DNA from: a bacterium 1XD42-54
GTDB lineage: Bacteria; Bacillota; Clostridia; Lachnospirales; Lachnospiraceae
Reading direction: 5' to 3'
DNA length: 37,938 nt
Assembly: GCA_003612585.1 (NCBI GenBank)
Contig: RAZH01000015.1
Span: 1-37,938 of the forward strand
Shown in pieces: positions 8,109 through 15,586 of the stretch (within the stretch, counting starts at the first letter, position 1; each line of letters opens with the position of its first letter). The notes beneath the pieces are model-generated. The model was not told the origin of the DNA. It saw only the letters and a program-made list of their open reading frames with translations, and did not search any database. The position numbers and the translations under genes are program-made.

Positions 8109-8162
8109 TCCCCATCGTCAGGGGGCGTGGCAAATATGACGAACCATCCAAACAGAATTGCA

Positions 8163-8226
8163 GCAGCCGTACCGGACGGTATCCAGCGGCAACCGCCGCC
8201 CTTATCTTTCGATACGGCTGCTTTTT
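8163..8226 (+). terminator. Intrinsic terminator / attenuator before tnpW
   Basis: GCAGCCGTA at 8163-8171 pairs perfectly with TACGGCTGC at 8213-8221, followed directly by a T run. Small hairpins (including GCGG/CCGC near 8186) fill the loop. It ends 43 nt before the tnpW start and follows the structured RNA, giving the order RNA domain, terminator, gene that is seen in attenuators. Confidence 0.75.
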
Positions 8227-8268
8227 AACCATAGAGTAAAAACAATTTTTGAACGGAGGTGCGTCTTT

Positions 8269-8442
8269 ATGACCAAACAGACAACCCCGACAAGCTCCTA
8301 CAAAGAGGTGCGGATCGGGAAAACAATTTATCGCGTCACCAGCTTTTTTTCGGGAGAAAAGGACCTGGGAAAGACGCTGGAACAGCTGGCAGTCAGACGC
8401 GCCATGTCGGAAGCCATTCCAGCTGCCAGCGGTTCCAAATAA
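8269..8442 (+). CDS. tnpW: Transposon-encoded protein TnpW
   Basis: A 57-aa protein whose core (VRIGKTIYRVTSFFSGEKD, then LGKTLEQLAVRRAM) matches the TnpW family of Tn4451-type mobilisable elements as I recall it. ACGGAGGT lies 8 nt before the ATG at 8269; longer upstream in-frame starts have no ribosome site. TnpW genes typically lie next to tnpX-type large serine recombinases, as here. The molecular function is unknown; a role in excision or its control is a common guess. Confidence 0.8.
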   Translation: MTKQTTPTSSYKEVRIGKTIYRVTSFFSGEKDLGKTLEQLAVRRAMSEAIPAASGSK

Positions 8443-8577
8443 CAGAAAGCCTCGCGGCCTGCCGTATCCTTGCGCGGCGGTGGATTCTCCGGTAAGATAT
8501 TCATGCAGGGTAAAACCTGCGGAGCCATTTTGCCGCACGAGGTATGGATTCTGAGATGGTCGGGAGGTAAAAGAAAG

Positions 8578-10242
8578 ATGATGGATACAACATACAACGT
8601 GGGCATCTACTGCCGGTTAAGTAACGACGATGAACGTGATGGGGAATCGGTCAGCATTGAGAACCAGAAATTGCTGCTTCAAAACTATGTCAGGCAGCGC
8701 GGCTGGAATGAGGTCGATGTCTATATCGACGACGGATACTCCGGCACGAACTTCAACCGTCCAGGCGTCAGGCGGTTAATCGAGGACGCAAAGGCCAAGC
8801 GGATCAATGTGATTCTGGTGAAGGACCTTTCCCGTTTTGGCCGCAACTACATCGAATTTGGGCAATATACGGATTACCTGTTCCCCTCTCTTGGATGCCG
8901 GTTCATCGCGCTGAACAACGGCATTGACACCATGAGTGACAACGGAAGCACCGATGTCATGTGCTTTTTGAACTTATTTAATGAGTTTTACAGCCGGGAC
9001 ACCAGCAAGAAGGTCAAGGCGGTCAAGAGGGCCTGTGCCGAAAACGGAAAATTCATGGGAACCTACCCCGCCTATGGCTACCGGCGCGACCCGCTGGATA
9101 AGCACCATCTGGTGATTGACGAGGAAACCGCGCCGGTTGTCCGCCGTATCTTTGAGATGCGGGCATCAGGCATGGGATTTCACGCCATCGCGGTGGCGCT
9201 CAATGAAGAAGGGATTCAGCCGCCCGGTGTGCTGTACTACCAGCGCAAGGGCCAGAGCGACCCCCGCAGGGTCAACCACAAGTGGGCCGACCAGACGGTA
9301 AAAAACATGGTCCGCAACGAGGTCTACATCGGGAACATGGTACAGGGCAAAAGCGGCACACTCTCCTATAAATCCCGCAAGCTCGTCAATAAATCGGAGG
9401 ACGAGTGGATTCGGGTGGAGGGGACCCACGAGGCTATTATTTCGCGGGAACTGTGGGATACCGTAGCCAGCATCGGCAAAAAGAAGGTGCGGAAAAGCGC
9501 CCCGTCCGATGGCTGCAAGAGTATCTTCACCGGACTTGTGTACTGCGCCGACTGCGGTTTCAAAATGCGGAACCATATCGAAAAATTCACCTATAAGGAC
9601 GGCAGGCCGGGACGGTACAGCTCTTTCATCTGCGGCAACTACTCCCGCAGCGGAAGGGGCGCGTGTACCATCCACACCATCTATGAAACGGTGCTGACCC
9701 AGCTGGTATTGGAGGACATCCGGGAAAAGGCCCGCTTTGCGGAATATGACCCGGACCGGCTGATGGGCGAGATTCTCCGGCTGAAGGAGAAGGAATCCCA
9801 CACCCGGCTTTTCTCCTATGAGCAGGAATTAAAATCCTCCTTAGCCCGTATTTCCGATTTGGAGCGCCTGATGCAGAATCTCTATGAGGACAAATGCACC
9901 GGCTCCATCCCGCAGACGGTATTTCAGACCCTGATGCAGAAATATGAGGCGGAACGGGCAGAAAAGGCGGAGGCAGTCCCGGAGCTGGAAAGGAAAGTCC
10001 GGGCGCACCTGGAAAACCAGGTGGATACCGACCGCTGGCTGGAAATTATCCGGCGCTATACCGAAATTTCGGAACTGGACGAAACCATTCTCTTTGAACT
10101 GGTAGACCGGATCGAGGTTGGCGATACCCAGAAGGTCAACGGGCAGCGGATTTGTGAGGTCAAGGTCTACTACCGCTATGTCGGGAATGTGGATGGGGCG
10201 CTGGCACAGGAAAGGGGGCAGGATTATGGCGAAGCAATATAA
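8578..10242 (+). CDS. Large serine recombinase (TnpX-like), first of a pair
   Basis: A 554-aa recombinase. The catalytic domain (about 1-150) has nucleophile Ser15 in YCRLS, the NQ motif in SIENQ, and VKDLSRFGRNY. The recombinase domain follows (about 165-270). A zinc ribbon reads CADCGFKMRN with later FICGN and GACT cysteines (about 315-365), and a long coiled-coil region follows (about 390-500). The start at 8578 has GGGAGGT upstream; an extension to 8470 would translate the leader. It overlaps the next recombinase by 17 nt. TnpX-type enzymes excise and integrate elements through circular forms at short GA-containing cores. Confidence 0.92.
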   Translation: MMDTTYNVGIYCRLSNDDERDGESVSIENQKLLLQNYVRQRGWNEVDVYIDDGYSGTNFNRPGVRRLIEDAKAKRINVILVKDLSRFGRNYIEFGQYTDYLFPSLGCRFIALNNGIDTMSDNGSTDVMCFLNLFNEFYSRDTSKKVKAVKRACAENGKFMGTYPAYGYRRDPLDKHHLVIDEETAPVVRRIFEMRASGMGFHAIAVALNEEGIQPPGVLYYQRKGQSDPRRVNHKWADQTVKNMVRNEVYIGNMVQGKSGTLSYKSRKLVNKSEDEWIRVEGTHEAIISRELWDTVASIGKKKVRKSAPSDGCKSIFTGLVYCADCGFKMRNHIEKFTYKDGRPGRYSSFICGNYSRSGRGACTIHTIYETVLTQLVLEDIREKARFAEYDPDRLMGEILRLKEKESHTRLFSYEQELKSSLARISDLERLMQNLYEDKCTGSIPQTVFQTLMQKYEAERAEKAEAVPELERKVRAHLENQVDTDRWLEIIRRYTEISELDETILFELVDRIEVGDTQKVNGQRICEVKVYYRYVGNVDGALAQERGQDYGEAI

Positions 10243-11863
10243 AGTCGGTATCTACTGCCGCCTGAGTGTGGATGACGCCTCCAATTCCGCAAAAGCGAAG
10301 GGCTATATCCCCAGCGATGAATCGGTGAGCATTGAGAACCAATATGAAATCCTCTCCAAATTCGTCATGCTGAACGGCTGGATTGAGGTCAAGACTTATC
10401 AGGACGATGGGTACAGCGGCGGCAATTTTCAGCGGCCCGGATTTTTGGAAATGCTGGAGGACGCAAGGCATGGCCTGATTAACCTGATTCTGGTAAAGGA
10501 CCTTTCCCGCCTGGGCAGGGATTTTGTGGAGGTGGGCCGTTATACGGACGTCATTTTCCCTTCCCTCGGATGCCGGTTCGTATCGGTTCTGGACTGCCTG
10601 GACAGCGAGGGGGACAACACCGATATGCTGCACTTCCGCAGTCTGATGAATGACTACCATCTCAAGGACCTGTCCAGCAAGGTCAAGTCAGTGCTTCATG
10701 CCAAGAAGAAAAGCGGCCAGTATCTTGCCGCCTACGCTCCCTACGGATACCGCAAGAGCGAGGAGGACAGACACAAGCTGGTGATTGACGGGGAATCCGC
10801 CGCTGTTGTGCGGCAGATATTCCAGATGCGTCAGTCCGGCATGGCCTATGGGAAAATCGCCGCCGCCCTGAATGAGAAAGGGATTCTCCCTCCCCGCTGG
10901 TACTGGGCGGTCCATTACGGAAATGGCAGCTGCAAGTATTCGCGGCTGTGGGCTTACGCAACCGTCCGAAGCCTTCTGAACGATGATGTTTATGCCGGTA
11001 CGCTCACACAGAACTGCACCGGTTCCCGTTCCTATAAGGATAAGACCATGATAAGGAAACCGGAATCGGAATGGATTTCCCATGAGGGCGCGCACGAGGC
11101 AATTATCGGGCCGGAGCTGTGGGAGGCTGTCCAGAAAATCAATCAGGCGGCGAAACAGATTTCCGCTAACAATACGCCGCCCCAAGCATCTCTGTTTACC
11201 GGAAAGCTGGTCTGCGCGGACTGCGGGCATCCTCTGGTTGCCGCCCGCGAAACACAGCGCCGGAAAAATGGCACTGTCAAGCACTATACTTCTTATTTCT
11301 GCTCCCGGTTTGCCACTACCGGACACAGCATCTGCTCCTGGCACCGGATTTTTGAGATCAGCCTGAAAAACCTGGTGCTGAGTGAAATCCGGGCGCATGG
11401 CAAAGCGGTTGCAGCCGATGAAGCCGCTGTACTGGATAAGCTGAAACAGCACATACAATCCGCAAGCGCCGCGCAACAAGAGGACTGCCGACAGGAAATC
11501 AGCCGTTTGCGGCGGCGTTTGGAGGAGCTGGAACAGATCACCGCAAAACTTTATGAAGATAAGGTAAGCGGGGCAATCAGCGGCGATTCCTTCTCGGTTC
11601 TGATTCAAAAGAACGAGCAGGAACGCATCCAGAAATCGGAACGCCTGGACAGCCTGTTAGCCGGGGAACGGAAAGCCCAGCAGGACATCGCCAATATCCA
11701 CCAGTGGGCCGGAACCATCCGGCAGTATCTGGACTTGCAGGAACTGAACCGGGAAATCATTGAGGAACTGATTGACCGCATTGAAGTTGGAGAACGAACC
11801 GTCATAGACGGTCAAAGACACCAGGACATTAAAATTTACTACCGCTTTGTTGGGCTGGTGTGA
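10226..11863 (+). CDS. Large serine recombinase, second of a pair
   Basis: A 545-aa paralogue-like recombinase with catalytic Ser14 in YCRLS, SIENQYEIL and VKDLSRLGRDF, then the recombinase domain, a zinc ribbon (CADCGHPL with later YFCSR and SICSW) and a coiled coil near 400-480. AGGAAAGGGGGCAGG precedes the ATG at 10226 inside the first recombinase, so translation is coupled. It differs from its neighbour in a longer N-terminal insert (residues 17-30) and in the ribbon. The two may act as a heteromeric pair or specialise in integration and excision. Confidence 0.9.
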   Translation: MAKQYKVGIYCRLSVDDASNSAKAKGYIPSDESVSIENQYEILSKFVMLNGWIEVKTYQDDGYSGGNFQRPGFLEMLEDARHGLINLILVKDLSRLGRDFVEVGRYTDVIFPSLGCRFVSVLDCLDSEGDNTDMLHFRSLMNDYHLKDLSSKVKSVLHAKKKSGQYLAAYAPYGYRKSEEDRHKLVIDGESAAVVRQIFQMRQSGMAYGKIAAALNEKGILPPRWYWAVHYGNGSCKYSRLWAYATVRSLLNDDVYAGTLTQNCTGSRSYKDKTMIRKPESEWISHEGAHEAIIGPELWEAVQKINQAAKQISANNTPPQASLFTGKLVCADCGHPLVAARETQRRKNGTVKHYTSYFCSRFATTGHSICSWHRIFEISLKNLVLSEIRAHGKAVAADEAAVLDKLKQHIQSASAAQQEDCRQEISRLRRRLEELEQITAKLYEDKVSGAISGDSFSVLIQKNEQERIQKSERLDSLLAGERKAQQDIANIHQWAGTIRQYLDLQELNREIIEELIDRIEVGERTVIDGQRHQDIKIYYRFVGLV

Positions 11864-12005
11864 TCGGGCAAAAAAAGCGCCTGACCGCATCAGCAGCCAG
11901 ACGGAAACATTCTGTAACAGCAGCGATATTTGATTGTTGCACACTGATTTGTCGAATTGGAGAGAAATTAGCAGTTTACCCCTCCCAAATGCCTCGTGTT
12001 CTTCA
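11864..12005. other. Probable right end of the left integrative element (junction)
   Basis: Between the second recombinase stop and about 12000 there is no gene of its own. Reading leftward on the minus strand from 12471, recombinase homology runs cleanly to VPITNVM and then turns into unrelated residues near 12000. I infer that the element carrying 6.9-11.9 kb ends here, inserted in the minus-strand recombinase gene. The distal half of the target gene is not present in this window. Confidence 0.5.
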
Positions 12006-12471
12006 TCACATTTGTAATCGGGACGATAATACTGGAAACGCTGTCTGGGTTGAGATAGCTGTCCACATTTTCAGCAAGACTGATAAAGCGGACACCCATC
12101 TGAACAAACAGGTTATCAATCAGACTTCCCGCATCGCTGTAATTTCTTGCAAAACGGGAAAGGTCTTTTACTACCACGCAGTTTATTTTCCCGCTCATTA
12201 CATCGGAAAGAAGTCGCTGGAAATTCTCCCGGTTGGCATCCGTTCCCGTGTGCCCATCGTCTACATATTCGGAAACACTTTCAAATTCTCCGATATGCTT
12301 CTGGTAAAAGTCATTGAGCAGATCACGCTGGTTGATGACGCTGTTGCTGTCGTCCTTTCCCTTTTTCAAGTCCTCCTTGGAAAGCCGGATGTATTCGCCC
12401 AACCGCCAGCGGCGGACGGTATAAGAGGGAGAGAAACTCTGTTGCAATCCTCTGTTTTTTGTTCGTGCCAT
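11968..12471 (-). pseudogene. Truncated serine recombinase of the second element
   Basis: The open frame encodes 167 aa with only the catalytic domain: Ser31 in GEYIRLSKED, the NQRD motif, YVDDGHTGTD and VVKDLSRFARNY. Relatives exceed 500 aa. Homology stops after VPITNVM (about 12000), followed by a dozen unrelated residues and a stop. An AAGGAGGAACA ribosome site precedes the ATG at 12471. The recombinase domain, zinc ribbon and coiled coil are missing, so it should be inactive for integration. Confidence 0.85.
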
Positions 12472-12546
12472 TGTTCCTCCTTCCCTATCACATTACATCT
12501 ATATTATACCTCTGCCCGGGCGGGACAACAAGGATGCCTCCGCCTC

Positions 12547-12566
12547 GGGACACTTTGTCTCGAAGT
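12547..12566 (-). repeat. 20-bp palindromic interspersed repeat, copy 1
   Basis: Consensus on the plus strand is GGGACAnnnTGTCTCGAAGT, with the inverted core GGGACA/TGTC(T)C. This copy lies between the stop at 12588 and the truncated recombinase start on the minus strand. Confidence 0.7.
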
Positions 12567-12587
12567 AAAAACGGGCCATAACCGCAG

Positions 12588-12854
12588 TTACAGCCCGCTT
12601 TTTTGCCGGAGCAGGAAGTCCGTTAGTATGTCCTGCAAGGACGGCCCGCTTTCCGCAAATTCAATTTTTACACCGATCCCACCGATGCAAAAGCAGTATG
12701 GATTTTCTACCGCCTGCAAAAACAGAGCGATCCACTCCTCCTGGGGGAGAGAGGTGTCAAAGGCCATGCCACTCACATCCGGCAGGGACTCGGGAGCCAC
12801 TGCGCCGATGTCAACGCTTTTCATTTGTTCCAGTTCCTTTGCCGTTAATCTCAC
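12588..12854 (-). CDS. Small element protein, DUF6870-like
   Basis: An 88-aa protein starting at GTG (12854) with AAGGAG 7-10 nt upstream. The pattern of an N-terminal LTAKELEQMKSVDIGAV, a central LPQEEWIALFLQAVENPYCF and a C-terminal VKIEFAESGPSLQDIL resembles small conserved proteins of Clostridia integrative elements that I recall as DUF6870. No catalytic motif is visible. It lies between the sigma-like ORF and the recombinase on the same strand. Confidence 0.65.
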   Translation of the reverse strand: MRLTAKELEQMKSVDIGAVAPESLPDVSGMAFDTSLPQEEWIALFLQAVENPYCFCIGGIGVKIEFAESGPSLQDILTDFLLRQKSGL

Positions 12855-12958
12855 GGTAAAATCTCCTTATCAAAAATAGGATACGCCTCCCGCATATCGT
12901 GGGGAAACGCAAGAGGGCAACACCCAAACGATGCTACCCTCTTGTCTTGCTCCACATT

Positions 12959-12978
12959 GGGACACAATGTCTCGAAGT
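12959..12978 (-). repeat. 20-bp palindromic interspersed repeat, copy 2
   Basis: GGGACAnnnTGTCTCGAAGT again. It abuts the stop codon (12978-12980) of the 67-aa ORF on the minus strand, so the repeat directly follows that gene. Confidence 0.7.
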
Positions 12979-13181
12979 CAGAAAAGGCTTTTTTGATAGT
13001 GGGCTTCGGCCTCCTCCAGAGAAACGAAGTCAAATAGCTCATGGAGCTCGGCCATCATACGGCGGATGTCATCGCCAGCAAAGCCGCAGTTTTCCATCGC
13101 CATAATCACATAACCACGGCAGGCTCCGTTGCTCCACGGCTGGGATAACAGGGCCGCCAATTCTGCGGGATCATAGTTCAT
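12978..13181 (-). CDS. Small element-borne hypothetical protein (67 aa)
   Basis: The ATG at 13181 has a weak GCGAGG ribosome site 8 nt upstream. The acidic, helical sequence includes LAALLSQPWSNGACRGYVIM and DDIRRMMAELHELFDFVSLE. I do not recognise a named family. It sits in the same minus-strand run as the sigma-like and DUF6870-like ORFs, and its stop is immediately followed by repeat copy 2. Confidence 0.6.
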   Translation of the reverse strand: MNYDPAELAALLSQPWSNGACRGYVIMAMENCGFAGDDIRRMMAELHELFDFVSLEEAEAHYQKSLF

Positions 13182-13199
13182 AGACTGTACCTCGCTTTC

Positions 13200-13500
13200 C
13201 TAAAATTAAGGGATCGCCGCCCACATTTTCTTGACCTGTCCAAAGACAACAACTCTCGGAACGGCGATCCCGCACAGATTAGAGGGCGGCCCGGAGGGAC
13301 AGGCGGCCAGCCTGTCCTATGCCGGATCGTGGCCGTGGGTTGGCCCGGCCCAGTTGCGGTGTTGGTGTTGTTCGCTCGTTCTTCCGAAGAAAAAGTCACA
13401 GCGCACCCACCGACCGGCTCCCCGGACTATGCCCGGGGCCGCCGCTGTTTATCTGCGGAAAGAAGAATATCTCCTTTCATAAACCGAGACATTTTTTCAT
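13200..13500 (-). other. Gene-free stretch with strong inverted repeats, possible structured leader
   Basis: No convincing gene is present. GGGATCGCCG at 13210-13219 pairs perfectly with CGGCGATCCC at 13262-13271, and GGACAGGC at 13297-13304 with GCCTGTCC at 13310-13317. The region lies between the sigma-like gene and the 67-aa ORF on the minus strand, the place that corresponds to the structured RNA of the left element. No T run follows, so a simple terminator is unlikely. Confidence 0.45.
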
Positions 13501-13527
13501 CATTTCCAAGTGGGGAAAATGAAAAAA

Positions 13528-13938
13528 TCAAAAAGTTTTTTTCATGCGCTCAAGCCCACGCTTGATCGACTGGCGGACAGACTCCTCATGTACGCCCTCG
13601 GCCTCGGCAATTTCCTTGATGCTCTTTCCGAGAATGATGTGGGCATCAATCCTGCGGCCCTGGATCTCCGGCAAAGAGTTGAGTGCGTTCCACAGACGGA
13701 TAAACAGCTCCATGCGCTCCAGAAGCTCCTGGGGCGTTGGCTCGTGCAGGCAGGCGGAATATTCGATCCCGTCATCGCAGTCCAGAGAATACTGCGCCTT
13801 ATGCCGGGAGAGCCGCCGCTGGTAGGCCATTTCGTGCCGGGCATCGGCCACAAATACTTCGGCTATCTCGTCAGAAACCTCGATAAACTGATCCTGTGTG
13901 TACCAATAATAAAAATCCTTCAGATTGATTGTAGTCAT
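13528..13938 (-). CDS. Sigma-70-like region 4 protein of the second element
   Basis: A 136-aa protein. The start is the ATG at 13938 with GGAGGT 6-7 nt upstream; an extension to 14088 runs through leader hairpins and a repeat and is rejected. The C-terminal part (ALNSLPEIQGRRIDAHIILG, then KSIKEIAEAEGVHEESVRQS and IKRGLERMKK) is a sigma region 4-like helix-turn-helix. The N-terminal part, with YWYTQDQFIEVSDEIAEVF and a DARHEMAYQRRLSRHKAQY segment, is typical of sigma-like proteins of Tn1549-type elements. It probably controls the recombination genes downstream on the minus strand. Confidence 0.8.
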   Translation of the reverse strand: MTTINLKDFYYWYTQDQFIEVSDEIAEVFVADARHEMAYQRRLSRHKAQYSLDCDDGIEYSACLHEPTPQELLERMELFIRLWNALNSLPEIQGRRIDAHIILGKSIKEIAEAEGVHEESVRQSIKRGLERMKKTF

Positions 13939-13948
13939 AAATAAACCT

Positions 13949-13984
13949 CCGTTTCGGTGTTGGGTGGATGAGTGACCGAAACGG
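13949..13984 (-). promoter_or_regulatory. Hairpin next to the ribosome site of the second sigma-like gene
   Basis: CCGTTTCGGT at 13949-13958 pairs perfectly with ACCGAAACGG at 13975-13984. On the minus strand its 3' arm ends inside the GGAGGT ribosome site (plus 13945-13950). This is the counterpart of the left hairpin at 7245-7290, although fewer bases of the site are buried. Confidence 0.6.
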
Positions 13985-14027
13985 GGCTCGGCGGAGAGCG
14001 GCATCCCGGGGAGCCGCCCCGCACCTC

Positions 14028-14047
14028 GGGACAATTTGTCTCGAAGT
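14028..14047 (-). repeat. 20-bp palindromic interspersed repeat, copy 3
   Basis: GGGACAnnnTGTCTCGAAGT, here in the leader of the minus-strand sigma-like gene, directly after its terminator. Confidence 0.7.
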
Positions 14048-14050
14048 ACA

Positions 14051-14086
14051 AAAAAGCGCCTGGGCGACACAAAGCCACACAGACGC
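14051..14086 (-). terminator. Leader terminator of the second sigma-like gene
   Basis: On the minus strand GCGTCT (14086-14081) pairs with AGGCGC (14061-14056), followed by six Ts. It lies about 110-150 nt before the start at 13938, the same place as the left-copy terminator relative to its gene. Confidence 0.6.
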
Positions 14087-14212
14087 ATGAAGTTATATAT
14101 TCATTTATGTACCGTCTAATTTCATATCCATAACCAGACTGCCCCGGAGGGGGAGCTACGCTTTTTTTAGTTGGTGCAGATTATGGGTATTGTGAAAAAA
14201 GGCAAAAATAGA

Positions 14213-14386
14213 CACGGCGGCAATCCTCCTATATGCCGCCGTGGATTTACACGGTGTTAGGTCGTCGTTGATTTAGGATAGACGAAAAGGAACGGCGGCT
14301 CTGAAAATCAAAGCCGCCGTTTCATAGGCGCGTGAAAATGTGTCTGCTGTACGACGGCTTTTTTTCTTTTGCCGTCGTGCGGCAGC
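14213..14386 (-). repeat. Leader hairpin array, right (inverted) copy
   Basis: Read on the minus strand: hairpin C with ACGACGGC/GCCGTCGT arms (plus 14351-14358 and 14371-14378) around an AAAGAAAAAAAGCCGT-like core; hairpin A (ACGGCGGCT 14292-14300 with AGCCGCCGT 14312-14320); the motif AACGACGACC (plus GGTCGTCGTT 14260-14269); hairpin B (CACGGCGGC 14213-14221 with GCCGCCGTG 14235-14243) with AGGAGGA in the loop. The order matches the left copy and both span about 172 nt. Each array ends about 274 nt before its sigma-like start codon. Confidence 0.75.
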
Positions 14387-14420
14387 TATATTTTAGGTGA
14401 TAATCAATTATCTATTCTCT

Positions 14421-14789
14421 TTATTGCGGTGCTGTATATTCTTTTTGTACGGCTGTGGGAAGCTCGTCATACTGAACTTCAACCCATTCCAGCACTCCAC
14501 GAATGGGCATTACCGTCAGACGAATAAAGGCGTCCTCTTTCAATTCCCTCGATGTTCCAAAGGTAATGTCCTTTTCGTTTCCGTCCTCGTCATAACAACG
14601 CAGCGTGTAGGAGTAGTCCATGCTTCCCCCAAAGTTAATTACACCTCCGGCAGATCCCGTCTGCTCGATCTTGGTGTTGTCGATCTGTGAATAGTAATAG
14701 GTGCTGCCTGCACCTGAAAGCAGGAAAATACCAAAACAGATTGCCACGAAAGCACCGGCACCAATCCCAATCAATATTTTTTTCTTCAT
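14421..14789 (-). CDS. YxeA family (DUF1093) exported protein
   Basis: A 122-aa protein with an N-terminal hydrophobic helix after KKK (residues 5-27) and a small beta-rich domain containing YYYSQIDNTK, MDYSYTLRCYDEDGNEKDIT and a C-terminal VEVQYDELPTAVQKE, typical of YxeA. GGAGGA precedes the ATG at 14789; the reading frame extends back to 14867 without a ribosome site. YxeA-like genes often follow bacteriocin or peptide ABC transporter genes, as here. It is the last gene of the minus-strand operon. Confidence 0.85.
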   Translation of the reverse strand: MKKKILIGIGAGAFVAICFGIFLLSGAGSTYYYSQIDNTKIEQTGSAGGVINFGGSMDYSYTLRCYDEDGNEKDITFGTSRELKEDAFIRLTVMPIRGVLEWVEVQYDELPTAVQKEYTAPQ

Positions 14790-14805
14790 GTGTAAGTCCT
14801 CCTGT

Positions 14806-15585
14806 TTACCAGCCTTTTTTGAGGGCGGTTTTTTTCGGCTTTTTAACAACTTTTGCGGATGAAACATTTTTTGTTGTAACTACAATAGCCACAGAAATCA
14901 ATAAGACGACTATCATACTTAGGCTGCATAAGCCTATATTCCAATGAACAGCCGCATCATGGCTTCGGTACTGGATCAGTCCCATACTCGCTGTAATCGG
15001 ATAGAGATTTGCAAGGGACATATTTCCGGCTGCGAACATTCCCCCGTAGCCATAGACAAATGCAAGAATAACACCTATCATGTGCCCGTTAGGAATACGG
15101 GCGGTAAAGGCTATAATCGGAGTTACGGCTATATACAAAAATAAGGTATTAAGGGTGATCTGTATCAAAGCCTGTATTACGGCTGTTACCGAAAATCCCG
15201 GAAAGCCAACAAGTAATTCCGCAGCGACAGTAAAAAATGTACTTGCCATACCCAAAAATACGGACAGGAAACCGCAAACAATCAGTTTTCCGCCAATCAA
15301 CGCAGGGTAGGAAACAGGTATTGTCATAATGCTTTTTAAGGTATCATCTGATTTTTCACGAGCAATGATATATCCTGCAATCAGAGTAATGCACATAGGA
15401 AAAATGGTTGTCGTATTATTTTGAATGACGCGTTCGACCAAATGAGGGAAAGTCCAAACTGTACCATCTAATGCAGTAGAAGCAAAAAGAGTAATTCCAA
15501 CGGAAAGAAGCATTAGCAGAATACCAGCCCAAATGATATGATACCGCTTTAACTTCCATAATTCTGTTTTAATGATCCGATACAT
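14806..15585 (-). CDS. ABC-2 permease, lantibiotic-immunity type (CprC/LanG-like)
   Basis: A 259-aa membrane protein with about six helices. It starts with TELWKLKRYHIIWAG and has the conserved cytosolic AREKSDDTLKSIMTIPVSYP segment of BcrB/LanE/LanG permeases. The ATG at 15585 has AAAAGGGGGG upstream and lies 1 nt after the preceding permease stop. The basic C-terminal tail (KVVKKPKKTALKKGW) is cytosolic. With the next two genes upstream it forms a heterodimeric-permease exporter for cationic peptides. Confidence 0.88.
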   Translation of the reverse strand: MYRIIKTELWKLKRYHIIWAGILLMLLSVGITLFASTALDGTVWTFPHLVERVIQNNTTTIFPMCITLIAGYIIAREKSDDTLKSIMTIPVSYPALIGGKLIVCGFLSVFLGMASTFFTVAAELLVGFPGFSVTAVIQALIQITLNTLFLYIAVTPIIAFTARIPNGHMIGVILAFVYGYGGMFAAGNMSLANLYPITASMGLIQYRSHDAAVHWNIGLCSLSMIVVLLISVAIVVTTKNVSSAKVVKKPKKTALKKGW

Positions 15586-15586
15586 T

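Noticed and set aside
7906-8139. 77-codon open frame on the plus strand
   Set aside because: It lies inside the strongly base-paired RNA region, with no recognisable domain.
8470-8577. N-terminal extension of the first recombinase
   Set aside because: It lacks a ribosome site and reads as untypical residues before the conserved catalytic start; GGGAGGT before 8578 supports the shorter form.
10118-10225. Longer N-terminus of the second recombinase
   Set aside because: It reads inside the end of the first recombinase and lacks homology; the ATG at 10226 begins the conserved domain.
11860-12879. Long plus-strand open frame of 339 codons
   Set aside because: It is antisense to the truncated recombinase and the DUF6870-like gene, with no domain and no ribosome site.
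13939-14088. Extension of the second sigma-like protein to 14088
   Set aside because: The added residues translate a repeat, a terminator flank and a hairpin; GGAGGT marks the ATG at 13938.
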